Notes: generated by a model from the sequence alone, not told the origin. DNA of 64,000 nucleotides from Paenibacillus sp. FSL H8-0079 (GCF_037991315.1 NZ_CP150300.1:6200001-6264000); one strand, 5' to 3'. Shown: positions 17,196 through 27,142, counted from the first letter of the stretch. Made by a program: numbers and translations.

Positions 17196-18935
17196 TTAAA
17201 CAATTAACGATACAACCTTACCTGCATTCACATCAATCAGGCCATGGTCCGTAATCTTCAGCGCCGGACTTACTGCAAGAGAGTGCGTGCTAATCGACAT
17301 GATCGGATTGTAATGCACGTACCCAAGAGACAACATCGCTGCTCTCAGTTCCTTCACTTGATGAGACACTACTGTCAGTGGTTCTTCCGTCAAAATACCA
17401 CCTACGGGAAGTTCCAGATGGGACAACACCTTGCCGTCTTCCACCACACAGAAGCCACCCTGACTCGAAATCACTGTGTTAGCTGCCAATATCATATCTT
17501 CACGATTGCGTCCTACAACCAGCAGGTTGTGATTATCATGTGAATATGTCGTTGCAATGGCGCCGCGTTTGATAGTGTCTCCACCAATCAGACCATGTGC
17601 ACGATTGCCGTTCACGCCATAACGTTCAAAGGTCGCGATCTGTGCATATCCGCTTTCTTCCCATAGCAATTCACCATCCGCAGACTGAATCGGTGCAATA
17701 TGTTCTTCCACAAAAGTAGAACCATCCTTCACCATCATGACACGACATTGATACTCACCTTCATCAGCGAGATCAACACCTGATCCACTCACTTTCGGAT
17801 CTGACAACTGAATTGCGAAATCTGCAACATCCAGCTTCTCCAACTGCACACTCTTATAGAAGTGAGGTGGAAATTGCCCAGTTACTCGTTCTTGCTTATA
17901 CGGTTCGGAATTGTCATAAGCTTTGCGGCCGTTTTTGTACACCTGATCAACAGAGAGCTCCTCCAGATTGGATAACAACACATAATCGGCCACTTTGCCT
18001 GGGGCTACGCTGCCACGATCGGTCATTTTCATCCGGGAAGCAGGGGTAGATGTTGCTGCATAGATTGCATCTTCCGGACGCATCCCCATCTGAATCGCTT
18101 TACGTACGATATGATTCAGATGACCATGCTCCACCAGTGAATCCGGCATCACATCATCCGTTACAAAGCAGAAATGCTGCGCCACATCATGTTGAATCAG
18201 GTACTCCATGACTTCCGGGGTCATTGATTTCTCTTGAATTTCAATAAACATACCTGCCGCAATCCGCGCCTGTAATCCCTCAATGCTCTGATGCGTATGA
18301 TCGGAATCAATACCTGCATAGATCAGTCGATGCAGATCGAGTCCAAGCAGTTTCGGTGTATGACCTTCGATCACAAGATCCGGATAGTTTTTGCGAATAT
18401 GCTGTAAAATCTGGTTTGTCTTGCACTCCGGATCACGGATGACATCGACATAGTTCATGATCTCGCCCAGACAGATGATCTCGCCAGTGGCGAGCAGCAC
18501 GTCCATATCTTCGATTTCAATCGAACCACCTGTTGTCTCCATCGGGGTTGCCGGAACGGAACTCGGGATCGCATAGAACATGTCCACCGTCGTCTCCCGA
18601 CTCACAGCCATCATCTCCTGTACACCTTCCAGTCCGAACACATTCGCCATCTCATGCGGTTCTGCGACAATGGATGTTACCCCGCAGCCAATCAGACCAT
18701 GGGAAAAGGTTTCCGGTGTCACCATTGTACTTTCGATATGCAGATGGATATCGATCAAGCCAGGAATCATGTATCTTCCCCGCACATCAATGACTTCGTC
18801 TGCCTGAATCATCTCCGGTCCGCCGGGCCCAACGTATAGGAATCTGCCGTCGAGTACAGCGACGTTATTCATTTCAAACCGTTTATAGTAACTGTTATAC
18901 ACATGTACATTCACAATTAGTTGATCTGCACGCAT
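17196..18935 (-). CDS. ade: Adenine deaminase
   Basis: 579 residues, the usual length. Metal-binding residues are in the amidohydrolase motif GLIDIHLHIES and in VIEGHTPKL and the HTHQS segment; VTDDVMPDSL holds the catalytic Asp region. The enzyme turns adenine into hypoxanthine and ammonia. It is the last gene of a minus-strand purine cluster, 174 bp after the transporter ATPase gene, with no obvious terminator between them. RBS AAGGAG lies 10 nt before the ATG. With the nucleoside hydrolase upstream it would allow use of adenosine-type compounds as purine and nitrogen source. Confidence 0.95.
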   Translation of the reverse strand: MRADQLIVNVHVYNSYYKRFEMNNVAVLDGRFLYVGPGGPEMIQADEVIDVRGRYMIPGLIDIHLHIESTMVTPETFSHGLIGCGVTSIVAEPHEMANVFGLEGVQEMMAVSRETTVDMFYAIPSSVPATPMETTGGSIEIEDMDVLLATGEIICLGEIMNYVDVIRDPECKTNQILQHIRKNYPDLVIEGHTPKLLGLDLHRLIYAGIDSDHTHQSIEGLQARIAAGMFIEIQEKSMTPEVMEYLIQHDVAQHFCFVTDDVMPDSLVEHGHLNHIVRKAIQMGMRPEDAIYAATSTPASRMKMTDRGSVAPGKVADYVLLSNLEELSVDQVYKNGRKAYDNSEPYKQERVTGQFPPHFYKSVQLEKLDVADFAIQLSDPKVSGSGVDLADEGEYQCRVMMVKDGSTFVEEHIAPIQSADGELLWEESGYAQIATFERYGVNGNRAHGLIGGDTIKRGAIATTYSHDNHNLLVVGRNREDMILAANTVISSQGGFCVVEDGKVLSHLELPVGGILTEEPLTVVSHQVKELRAAMLSLGYVHYNPIMSISTHSLAVSPALKITDHGLIDVNAGKVVSLIV

Positions 18936-19109
18936 GGGGCATAATCTCCTTTTTCACAAGCATTTCACCGCGATCCGGACTGAACAATGAACCTGTACTT
19001 TAATCAGATGCACTGTACTTGATTGTGTACCACTGCCTCGTCCGGAATCATCGCATGAATTGCCTTCTTTGCTGCTCTTATTACTTGATGCTAATCCCTA
19101 CATTCACGA

Positions 19110-20186
<1,077 letters not shown>

Positions 20187-20978
20187 TTAACGTTTAGTAA
20201 AGTATGAAAATCCGCCCATGATCCGTTCGATCACGAACATTAAGAGTCCGGTCAGTACCATCAATAGCACGGAAATCGCTGCAATCGTTGGGTCAAAATA
20301 ATTCTCCACATACGTCAGCATCTGGATTGGTAATGTGCTTACCCCTGGTCCGGTCATGAACACCGAGATGTCCACGTTGTTGAAGGACTCCAGGAAGGCA
20401 ATCAGCACGGCAGCGATAATTCCTGAGCGGATATTAGGCAGCACGATCGTGAAGAACGTTCTTACCCGTCCCGCACCAAGACTCAGCGCAGCTTCTTCCA
20501 CTGCAAAGTCAAAGCTCGACAGACTCGACGCGATAACCCGAATGATAAATGGAAGCATGATAATCGTATGACCAATCAACAATCCGAGATACATCGGCAG
20601 ATGGTAGATTACGATCAGGTATTTCATCAATGTAAAACCAAGCACGATTCCCGGGATCAACACCGGGGACAGGAACAGTGCATTCAGCACGGACTTGCCT
20701 TTGAAATCGTAACGACTAAGTGCATACGCAGCCGGTACTCCGAGCAACAGTGCCAACAAGTTCCCCAGTAAGGAAATGATGATGGACGTCTGGAATGTGC
20801 GGAGGAATCCGCCTGTGTTGAAAATATTCTCATACCAGCGGAAGGAGAACCCTTCCGGCGGAAATTTGAGTACCGTTCCCGGTTCAAACGAAGTGACCGA
20901 TATGATCAGAAGCGGGCCCAGCAGAAAGATAAAGACCAGCAGACTGAACAGGCCCAGCCCGATATGTTTCTCCCGCAT
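20187..20978 (-). CDS. ABC transporter permease (PotC-like)
   Basis: 263 residues with six hydrophobic segments. The cytoplasmic EAA loop is present as EEAALSLGAGRVRTFFTIVLP (about residues 158-178), the contact site for the ATPase. It is most like the second permease of polyamine/Fe(III)-type importers. It starts 5 bp after the first permease stop and is followed directly by the ATPase gene. Confidence 0.92.
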   Translation of the reverse strand: MREKHIGLGLFSLLVFIFLLGPLLIISVTSFEPGTVLKFPPEGFSFRWYENIFNTGGFLRTFQTSIIISLLGNLLALLLGVPAAYALSRYDFKGKSVLNALFLSPVLIPGIVLGFTLMKYLIVIYHLPMYLGLLIGHTIIMLPFIIRVIASSLSSFDFAVEEAALSLGAGRVRTFFTIVLPNIRSGIIAAVLIAFLESFNNVDISVFMTGPGVSTLPIQMLTYVENYFDPTIAAISVLLMVLTGLLMFVIERIMGGFSYFTKR

Positions 20979-20982
20979 ATGT

Positions 20983-21804
20983 CTACCCCTTCGGATTTAA
21001 AGTTTTGGCCATTTTGTTCATGACACCGACCACGACAAATGTAATTACAATCATAATCGCGGCAACAACCGAGGCCAGATACCAGTCGTTGAGGGTCATG
21101 GCGTTTTGATACAGGAACGTAGCAATTACACGCTGCTTGCCTCCAAGGAGGGCAGGTGTGGTATACGCCGTCAGGCTTCCGACAAAGACAAGTACGGCTC
21201 CGATCACAAGCCCTGGCACAGCCAGTGGAAACACGACCCGGCGGAATGCCGTAATGCGCGATGCACCCAGACTTTGTGCTGCTTTGAGCAGGTCACCGTC
21301 AATGTTCTCAAGCACACCGACCAGAGAGATAATCATCAGTGGCAGGAACAGGTGCGTCAGACCGATCATCATCGCTGCCGGCGTGTACAGAATGTCCAGC
21401 GGCTTGTCCACGATACCCAGGCCAACCAGGGTATTATTGATCAGCCCTTTGCGTCCAAGAATGATCATCCAGCTAAACGAGCGCACGACCGGGCTCGTCA
21501 GCAGTGGGAAGATCGCCAGTGCCAGCAAAATGCCTTTGCGGCGTGGCGCTTTCTGCGAGATATAATAAGCTGTCGGGAATCCGAGCACCACACAGACGAT
21601 GGTGGTGACCACGCTGACTTGCAGCGTCGTAAGCAATATTTTCAAAAAGTATGGATCTCTGAAAAAATGCATGTATCCTTCAAACGTGAAGGAGTTTTCT
21701 TGGAAAAACGTCGACCCGATCGTCAGGACAATCGGAATGATCATAAATGCCGCCAAAAATACGAATCCCGGCAGCAATAGCCAGTAGATTACTGATTTCT
21801 TCAT
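20983..21804 (-). CDS. ABC transporter permease (PotB-like)
   Basis: 273 residues with six membrane segments and the EAA loop KAAQSLGASRITAFRRVVFP. It is the first permease of the pair. It follows the nucleoside hydrolase gene after a 203-bp spacer that carries a perfect 15-bp inverted repeat (21884-21933), so permease level may be set by processing of a common message. Family: binding-protein-dependent transport inner membrane component. Confidence 0.92.
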   Translation of the reverse strand: MKKSVIYWLLLPGFVFLAAFMIIPIVLTIGSTFFQENSFTFEGYMHFFRDPYFLKILLTTLQVSVVTTIVCVVLGFPTAYYISQKAPRRKGILLALAIFPLLTSPVVRSFSWMIILGRKGLINNTLVGLGIVDKPLDILYTPAAMMIGLTHLFLPLMIISLVGVLENIDGDLLKAAQSLGASRITAFRRVVFPLAVPGLVIGAVLVFVGSLTAYTTPALLGGKQRVIATFLYQNAMTLNDWYLASVVAAIMIVITFVVVGVMNKMAKTLNPKG

Positions 21805-21883
21805 CGCGATACTCCTGACTTGTAAATTTAATTCGAGATTGATACTTGAGTACTCCGACTGCAGTACCGTCCTTCGATCCCTG

Positions 21884-21933
21884 TTATCCCCCGATTTTTT
21901 GATTCATTTTCATAGGTGAAAATCGGGGGATAA
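21884..21933 (-). repeat. Intercistronic 15-bp perfect inverted repeat
   Basis: Bases 21884-21898 and 21919-21933 are exact reverse complements around a 20-nt loop. There is no U-run after it on the minus strand, so it is not a classic terminator. It may stabilise or process the mRNA between the nucleoside hydrolase and permease genes. Confidence 0.7.
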
Positions 21934-22007
21934 AGGGGAACGCTTCGCTTCTCCAGATCGGTTCTGCACTCTCCGCAATCGTATAAATATCTTATTGGGC
22001 AGAGCAA

Positions 22008-22946
22008 CTACGCGTTTAATGCGTTGATAAACAGTTCAAGGAATGCTTCCGCATCTACGGTTTCGCAGACGAGGGTGTTGGGCTGCTCGCCCAAACGGTT
22101 TTGGAAGTCGCATACCATCTGGCCATCGCACAGGCGGCTGGCGGTTTCGACATCGACGTAATACGATTTGCGTCCTACCAGTTCCGGGGCAAGGGCTACG
22201 CCCACGGCTAGTGGATCATGTAAAGCGCAAGCGCGGACGCCGTTCATTTGTTCGTAACGGTTGATGTAAATCTCCGTGCTTTGAGCAACGTATGCGCGCA
22301 GTGCAGGATCAGTGAGACGCTCAATCGTTGCTTCATTCAGCAATGTTTGACGCGTCACATCCAATCCGACTTGGGTAAGCTTCTCGATGCCTGCATGCAG
22401 TACGATGCGTGCGGCCTCTGGATCAGCGTATGTGTTATACTCGGCTGTCGGTGTAATGTTGCCATGTCCGCGAACTACGCCACCCATGAAGATGACTTCC
22501 TTCAATAAAGAAGGCAATTCAGGACACTTCATCAGCGCGAGGGCCAAGTTCGTTAAGGGTGCGGTCATAATTAATGTCAGTTCGCCTGGATACAACTTGG
22601 CTTGTTCCACGATAAAGTCTGGCGCAAAACCTTCCTCGGCTTTCTTAGACACGGCCGGATCAGGCAGCGCACCGCCCAATCCATCTTGTCCATGTACCCG
22701 ATGTTCATAATGCGACTTGCGAGTGAGTGGTCCAGCTGCTCCGGCAATGACCGGAATCGTTGGTGCACCCGCGAGTTCAAGAATTTTGCACGTATTCTCT
22801 GTTGCCTGCTGAAGTGATACGTTCCCACAGACCGTGGTGATGCCGAGGATGTCCAACTTCCGGCTTTTGACCGCCAGCAAAATCGCCAGTGCATCGTCAA
22901 TCCCCGTGTCCACGTCCAGAATGATGTGATTTTGCGCTTCACTCAT
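22008..22946 (-). CDS. Inosine/uridine-preferring nucleoside hydrolase
   Basis: 312 residues. The calcium and ribose-binding motif DVDTGIDDALAILLA is at the N-terminus, with the characteristic EYNTYADPEAARIV and LHDPLAVGVAL segments, which hold the remaining metal and substrate ligands. The enzyme splits ribonucleosides into base and ribose. It lies between the solute-binding protein and permease genes of an ABC importer, which suggests that imported nucleosides are cleaved at once, with adenine then passed to the deaminase. RBS AGGAG is 10 nt upstream. Confidence 0.93.
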   Translation of the reverse strand: MSEAQNHIILDVDTGIDDALAILLAVKSRKLDILGITTVCGNVSLQQATENTCKILELAGAPTIPVIAGAAGPLTRKSHYEHRVHGQDGLGGALPDPAVSKKAEEGFAPDFIVEQAKLYPGELTLIMTAPLTNLALALMKCPELPSLLKEVIFMGGVVRGHGNITPTAEYNTYADPEAARIVLHAGIEKLTQVGLDVTRQTLLNEATIERLTDPALRAYVAQSTEIYINRYEQMNGVRACALHDPLAVGVALAPELVGRKSYYVDVETASRLCDGQMVCDFQNRLGEQPNTLVCETVDAEAFLELFINALNA

Positions 22947-23047
22947 CCGTTCTCAACTCCTATGCGGTGATATGGTTGCTTGCTGCAAATGATATAAGTT
23001 CAACATGTTGACCAAAGATAACTTTTAAGTCAGTCGGTTACTTGTTT

Positions 23048-24121
23048 TTATTGTGCAATCTCACGGTTCCAGCGATCTGTCCAGCCTTTAACCTGTTGAT
23101 TCACGAATTCCATATCCAGCTTGTTCAGCTTCTCAACCACGTCAGCACCATATGTTACGCCTTCTGCTTCTTCAGCAGTCAGTTCAACCTTGGTATTAAC
23201 CGGAGAATCGACTTTAGCTTTGGCAGATTTCGCTTGTACATCCTGGCTCAGCTGCCAGTTGATGAACTCTTCAGCGAGCTCTTTGTTTTTGCTGCCCTTC
23301 ACGACATTGATTGTGTTCATCACGGCATATGCACCTTCGCTAGGTGTAACAAACTTCGCATTAGGCACGGCTGCTTTCAGATCTTTGAAATACATTTCCA
23401 TGATCGGTCCGCCAGCAATCTCTTCTTGGGAGAACATGTTCACGAACTCGGACGTTTGGCTATAGAATTTCACCACATTGCCGCTCAGTTTTTTCAATTC
23501 AGCAAATGCCGCATCTTCATTAAACGTATCGTTTCCAGCTACACGGGAAGCTGCATCCACAACCATCGGGCCAGCCGTTGCCGTAATATTCGGGATAGTC
23601 AGGTTACCTTCGAACGCCGGGTCCCACAGGTCACTCCATGAAGTCACTTCTTTGGAAACGAGGTCCGGGTTATAAGCGATACCGAGCTGTCCAACTGTGT
23701 AGGCCGGGCCATAATCTTCACCAAGTGGTGCTTTGGCAATATCATAAATGTCATTTACATTTGGAATTTTGGAGCGATCGATTTTCTCAAACAGACCTTC
23801 ATCAATACCTTGTTGTGCATAGTAGTCAGACAGGTAGATGACATCGACATTCGATGTACCCTGACGGATTTTATTCAGACGTTCAGCGTTATTGCCGACT
23901 TCGAGTACGATGTCTACATTATGTTCTTTTTCAAAAGGACCAAATACCGATTCATTGAAGAAATCTTCCGAGAAGCCCCAAGTGGAGATAACCAATTTGG
24001 TAGCTGCTGTTCCCCCACTGCCTGATCCACCTGTTGCATCCTCTGTGCTGCTGCCACAACCTGCAAGTAATACTGATGTCATTGCCACTGCTGCCAAACC
24101 GCTAATCCACTTTTTCATCAT
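23048..24121 (-). CDS. Solute-binding lipoprotein of the purine-cluster ABC importer
   Basis: Start at 24121 (MMKKW) chosen because AGGGGGA lies just upstream and a lipoprotein signal follows (SVLLAGCGSS, lipidated Cys about residue 22); the open frame extends to 24286 but that stretch contains an attenuator-like hairpin. 357 residues. The fold is a periplasmic-binding-protein type II, PotD/AfuA-like (LVISTWGFSEDFF, VIYLSDYYAQQGI, SWSDLWDPAFEGNL). It delivers the ligand to the permeases encoded two and three genes downstream. Ligand is unproven; the neighbouring genes point to nucleosides or purines, the family to polyamines. Confidence 0.88.
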   Translation of the reverse strand: MMKKWISGLAAVAMTSVLLAGCGSSTEDATGGSGSGGTAATKLVISTWGFSEDFFNESVFGPFEKEHNVDIVLEVGNNAERLNKIRQGTSNVDVIYLSDYYAQQGIDEGLFEKIDRSKIPNVNDIYDIAKAPLGEDYGPAYTVGQLGIAYNPDLVSKEVTSWSDLWDPAFEGNLTIPNITATAGPMVVDAASRVAGNDTFNEDAAFAELKKLSGNVVKFYSQTSEFVNMFSQEEIAGGPIMEMYFKDLKAAVPNAKFVTPSEGAYAVMNTINVVKGSKNKELAEEFINWQLSQDVQAKSAKAKVDSPVNTKVELTAEEAEGVTYGADVVEKLNKLDMEFVNQQVKGWTDRWNREIAQ

Positions 24122-24154
24122 GATCCTAATTCCCCCTGATATATGTGATGTGTA

Positions 24155-24203
24155 TGAAAAAACAAAAAGAAAAGTGCTCTTGTATAAACAAGAACACTTT
24201 TCT
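24155..24203 (-). terminator. Terminator/attenuator hairpin in the leader of the purine cluster
   Basis: AGAAAAGTGCTCTTGT (24168-24183) pairs with ACAAGAACACTTTTCT (24188-24203): 16 bp with one wobble, 4-nt loop. On the minus strand the U-run TTTTGTTTTTTC follows. It lies 35-80 bp before the binding-protein start, so it is either the end of the DUF2294 transcript or an attenuator in the leader. Confidence 0.82.
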
Positions 24204-24368
24204 TCGTAAACAAAGGAAAGCGACACCCGCTGCCGGTACATCATCGGTTTCTGCTTCAGAATCAATCCGAAGACAGACGCCATCATATGAAATTGTACGG
24301 AACCTGATCATGAATCCGGGCCATAACCTCCGTATACATCAACAAGAATCAATCCTGCCGATCCATCC

Positions 24369-24725
24369 TTAGGCCTGTTCCAGAATCACATTCGTGATCG
24401 CCCACTGAGTGGACGCATCATAATCCCGCAATATAGCTTCAATTGGCAAACCCATGTGTTGCTCGAGCTTCTCCCGGAATTTCTTCTTATATAAGACAGA
24501 CATGCGGAAGTCCACTTCCAGCTTTAAGCCGGGGGCCTCCCCTTCCAGGGCGTCAGAGCGCGGTGAACGTCGGTGCTTCGCGTAGAAGGTCACAATATTC
24601 TGGTCAATGGTCACTCTCAGGAGAGTGGTGCCAAATCCGAACAGTTCCTTCGAAATTTCGTTATAATACTGGCACATCTTCTTCTTGCTCTCATTGCTGT
24701 CCAGTAGTTCCATGAACTCACCCAC
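24369..24725 (-). CDS. DUF2294-family protein
   Basis: 118 residues from a GTG at 24725; the ATG four codons later (24713) is an equally good start. The body matches DUF2294 in pattern: YNEISKELFGFGTTLLRVTID, then a charged middle and MGLPIEAILRDYDASTQWAITNVILE. No catalytic motif is visible and the family's function is unknown to me. It lies on the same strand upstream of the purine cluster, separated by 247 bp containing a strong terminator-like hairpin. Confidence 0.8.
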   Translation of the reverse strand: MGEFMELLDSNESKKKMCQYYNEISKELFGFGTTLLRVTIDQNIVTFYAKHRRSPRSDALEGEAPGLKLEVDFRMSVLYKKKFREKLEQHMGLPIEAILRDYDASTQWAITNVILEQA

Positions 24726-25088
24726 ATCTCTTACTACCGTACATTCGACGTGTTAACACGATTGATTATACATAAATATACGATCGTAGGCAACCCAAAA
24801 GATATAGTTAACATGAGAATAACACATAAAAGCGAACGATGAGACATTAACGGTTAAAAACAATTCGTCTTATGCCACAGTGAATTTACATTAATATGCC
24901 TGCATGTCATTCCTATACTATTGTTGCTTCTACACTCCGTTTTCATACACAGGATTCGAGGCCTTTGTTTCAACTTTCCCTAAATGGGTACTAATTCCTG
25001 CGAAACATAGACAAACTTCGTCATTAACCGTTAAAATGAGACACAATGTTGACATGTTTTTATTTTCTAGAAATTGGAGGCTTATACC
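24726..25088. other. Intergenic region with two TTAACSGTTAA palindromes
   Basis: No gene was seen. TTAACGGTTAA (24847-24857) and its complement TTAACCGTTAA (25024-25034) occur once each, 177 bp apart, between two divergent genes. A possible promoter for the plus gene is TAGACA (25007-25012), 17-bp spacer, TTAAAA at about 25030, which would overlap the second palindrome. Confidence 0.45.
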
Positions 25089-26003
25089 ATGAAATGTCCA
25101 GTATGTAATCACGAAAATGGAGATGCCCATTTTTGCGAGAGGTGCGGCTCTAATCTAACGCAAACAACCTCATCACCAACTCCTGTACCGAACTCGGAAT
25201 CTGCTGCTTCCGAACCCGAATATACCCGTTGGTCCAGCACGCAGGCTACCTCTTCCCAGGCATCCGTTCCATCCAACACACCATCCGTCTCCATTCACAA
25301 GGAACAGGCGAGAGAATCAACAGGTACCAATGACCATGCTTCTGCAGGAGACAATAGCTCCAATCAGTGGAATAATATTGTGCAGAATGAGAAAGTTCAG
25401 CAAGCCAAAGAAGTAAGCAAACAGTATCTATCCTATTTCCTCAGTGTATTGGCCCGTCCTTATCAGACGATGAAAACCGTTGGCGACCAGCATTCCCTAA
25501 ACGGATGGCTAACGATGGCGCTAATTGCAGTTCTATCTTCTACATACTTCTTAATTACCTTTAGTCGCATAGGCATGGACGGCTTGTTCATTGGTGGATT
25601 TTTAAGACCGCTGTTGTTCACCGTCATTATCCTGATTGCCTCTATTGCACTGATGTACGCTATTCTGAAGATTGAAAAAATAACCTTCCGTCCCAAAACA
25701 CTGGTTGCCCAGTTTGGTACATTGCTTGTTCCTGCTGTCGTATCCCTTGTTCTGGCGAATCTGTTTATTATCATCTCGTATTCCATCGCGATCTCATTGC
25801 TTGCTGTCTCGTATATCATTATCTTTGTTGCTCTGAATTCGGTGCTGTTCCAGTATCCACTGAATCGTACCAAAGCAGCCATCGACAGCATGTACAGCGT
25901 ATTAATCGCCAATGCGGTCGTGTTCTTTATTCTGTATCGATTGTTGGGTGAAATTATTATTGGACTGATCGGCCTGATGCTTTCGCCTTTTGGACGTCTG
26001 TAA
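25089..26003 (+). CDS. Zinc-ribbon membrane protein (YIP1-like)
   Basis: Start at 25089 (MKCPVC) supported by GGAGG nine bases upstream. 304 residues. An N-terminal zinc ribbon (CPVCNHENGDAHFCERCG, residues 3-20) is followed by a Ser/Thr/Pro/Gln-rich linker to about residue 115. Five or so membrane segments then follow (LTMALIAVLSSTYFLITF, PLLFTVIILIASIALMYAI, LLVPAVVSLVLANLFIII and others). The arrangement resembles zinc-ribbon plus Yip1/DUF1282-type membrane proteins of Firmicutes. Role unknown; a membrane-tethered regulator or trafficking factor is speculation. Confidence 0.82.
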   Translation: MKCPVCNHENGDAHFCERCGSNLTQTTSSPTPVPNSESAASEPEYTRWSSTQATSSQASVPSNTPSVSIHKEQARESTGTNDHASAGDNSSNQWNNIVQNEKVQQAKEVSKQYLSYFLSVLARPYQTMKTVGDQHSLNGWLTMALIAVLSSTYFLITFSRIGMDGLFIGGFLRPLLFTVIILIASIALMYAILKIEKITFRPKTLVAQFGTLLVPAVVSLVLANLFIIISYSIAISLLAVSYIIIFVALNSVLFQYPLNRTKAAIDSMYSVLIANAVVFFILYRLLGEIIIGLIGLMLSPFGRL

Positions 26004-26139
26004 AATAGTTCAGTTGGAATAAAGCTGTTTACACTCGTTACTTCGATGACAGAACAACCTTCAGGTTCTTTCTGTCCTCTACGTTTTCGTGAAATGGTTA
26101 TTCCAATGAAAATTTTCCTGGCTCTTTAGTTTCATACCA

Positions 26140-26175
26140 GGCTTTCCCTGCTCGCGCGGGGAAGGTCTTTTTTTT
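26140..26175 (+). terminator. Terminator of the zinc-ribbon membrane protein gene
   Basis: CTTTCCC (26142-26148) pairs with GGGGAAGG (26158-26165), followed by TCTTTTTTTT. A second hairpin (GACAGAA...TTCTGTC, about 26050-26079) lies before it. Confidence 0.7.
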
Positions 26176-26192
26176 GGTTTTCCAAGGCAGCA

Positions 26193-26221
26193 TTGCGCTG
26201 AGCATGATTCATACACTATAA
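26193..26221 (+). promoter_or_regulatory. Promoter of the DUF3105 gene with an embedded dyad
   Basis: TTGCGC (26193-26198), 17-bp spacer, TATAAT (26216-26221). The -10 box is framed by TACAC and GTGTA as an inverted repeat, so a repressor bound there would block RNA polymerase. Transcription would start near 26228, giving a leader of about 145 nt. Confidence 0.65.
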
Positions 26222-26248
26222 TGTGTAGTGCAATAGGTATGTTCTTAT

Positions 26249-26288
26249 TTACGTAACAAACACGGACTTAGCAACTCCCGTTACGTAA
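26249..26288 (+). repeat. Leader inverted repeat TTACGTAAC/GTTACGTAA
   Basis: TTACGTAAC (26249-26257) and GTTACGTAA (26280-26288) are exact complements, and each half holds the palindrome TTACGTAA. It lies in the predicted 5' leader of the DUF3105 gene. Confidence 0.65.
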
Positions 26289-26312
26289 TAAGAGGATTAA
26301 CTGTTGTTATTA

Positions 26313-26331
26313 ACACTACATTATGTAGTGT
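26313..26331 (+). promoter_or_regulatory. 9-1-9 palindromic operator candidate before the DUF3105 gene
   Basis: ACACTACAT-T-ATGTAGTGT is a perfect dyad. Its core TACA-n3-TGTA resembles half-sites used by BlaI/MecI/CopY repressors, although their spacing is usually shorter. A related sequence overlaps the -10 box about 95 bp upstream. Confidence 0.6.
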
Positions 26332-26371
26332 ATTGATCACTCATTTTACACAGAAAGCAGAGGAACTCTCT

Positions 26372-27118
26372 ATGGACATGTCTCATATGAATCATATGCA
26401 AATGGAGCACGAAGCAGGTACATCCTACCTGTGGCTCATCGTAGGTGCAATCGTGTTGCTGTTTTCCATCGCCTCTTATATCTGGGCATCACGCACACAA
26501 GGCAAAATCCTGGGTCACATGAAAAAGAAAGAACGGGCGGACATCCAGAAAAAAAGTCGATCCCTTCGGCTGGTTGCACATGCATTGATGGCTGTGTCAA
26601 TTGTTACATTTGGTCTATTCTTCCTACAAGGTGCAGGGGCAAAATATGATGTAGCCGATCTGACGTCCAACGCGACAATCGATGTGACTGACGATAAATA
26701 CTATGGGGCAGACCATACAGAGGACCCGATCCAGTATGAGATGACAATCCCAACATCAGGGCCGCATAACCCGCATGATATCAAATTTGGATTTTACACC
26801 GACTTCCCGGGTTATAATTACCTTGTTCACAATCTGGAGCATGGGGATATCATCATCTATTATCGTGAGAATGCAAGCGAGGATTTGAAAGAACATCTGA
26901 AATACCTTGCTAAATTCCGCGAAGCCGGGGCAGGTATACTGGCTGTACCAAACAAGGATATTCCCGAAGGCAGTGAAGTTGTCGTGACTGCATGGACCAA
27001 AACGATGAAGCTCGACCAATTCGACGATGCTAAAGTGGGTACTTTTATCAATAAATATATTAATCAGGGACCTGAAAAGATTCCTGCCTCCATTCGCCAG
27101 GGTGGCGGAACGATGTAA
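26372..27118 (+). CDS. DUF3105 membrane protein with Met/His-rich N-terminus
   Basis: Start at 26372 (MDMSHMNHMQM) supported by AGAGGAA; an upstream in-frame ATG at 26333 lacks an RBS. 248 residues. Residues 1-15 are rich in Met and His, a pattern often seen in copper-handling proteins. Two membrane segments (about 21-41 and 68-88) precede an extracytoplasmic DUF3105 domain with TSGPHNP, NYLVHNLEHGDIIIYY and a conserved His/Glu set that could bind metal. Function of the family is unknown. A dyad-rich promoter region suggests tight regulation; no regulator gene lies alongside. Confidence 0.85.
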   Translation: MDMSHMNHMQMEHEAGTSYLWLIVGAIVLLFSIASYIWASRTQGKILGHMKKKERADIQKKSRSLRLVAHALMAVSIVTFGLFFLQGAGAKYDVADLTSNATIDVTDDKYYGADHTEDPIQYEMTIPTSGPHNPHDIKFGFYTDFPGYNYLVHNLEHGDIIIYYRENASEDLKEHLKYLAKFREAGAGILAVPNKDIPEGSEVVVTAWTKTMKLDQFDDAKVGTFINKYINQGPEKIPASIRQGGGTM

Positions 27119-27142
27119 CGACGTCTTATAGAATTGAAACGT

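Noticed and set aside
21106..21780. 224-codon plus-strand frame antisense to the permease gene
   Set aside because: It lies wholly within a permease with EAA loop and six membrane segments; its translation is charged, Gln/His/Arg-rich and has no domain.
24207..24260. T-box-like GTACCG segment in the same leader
   Set aside because: The AGGGTGGNACCGCG core is not present and the downstream gene is not an amino-acid gene.
24122..24286. N-terminal extension of the binding-protein frame
   Set aside because: The extension contains the attenuator hairpin, and the lipoprotein signal starts only at 24121.
24207..24368. Purine riboswitch in the leader of the purine cluster
   Set aside because: The conserved purine-aptamer junction sequences were looked for on the minus strand and not found, so only an unassigned leader is reported.
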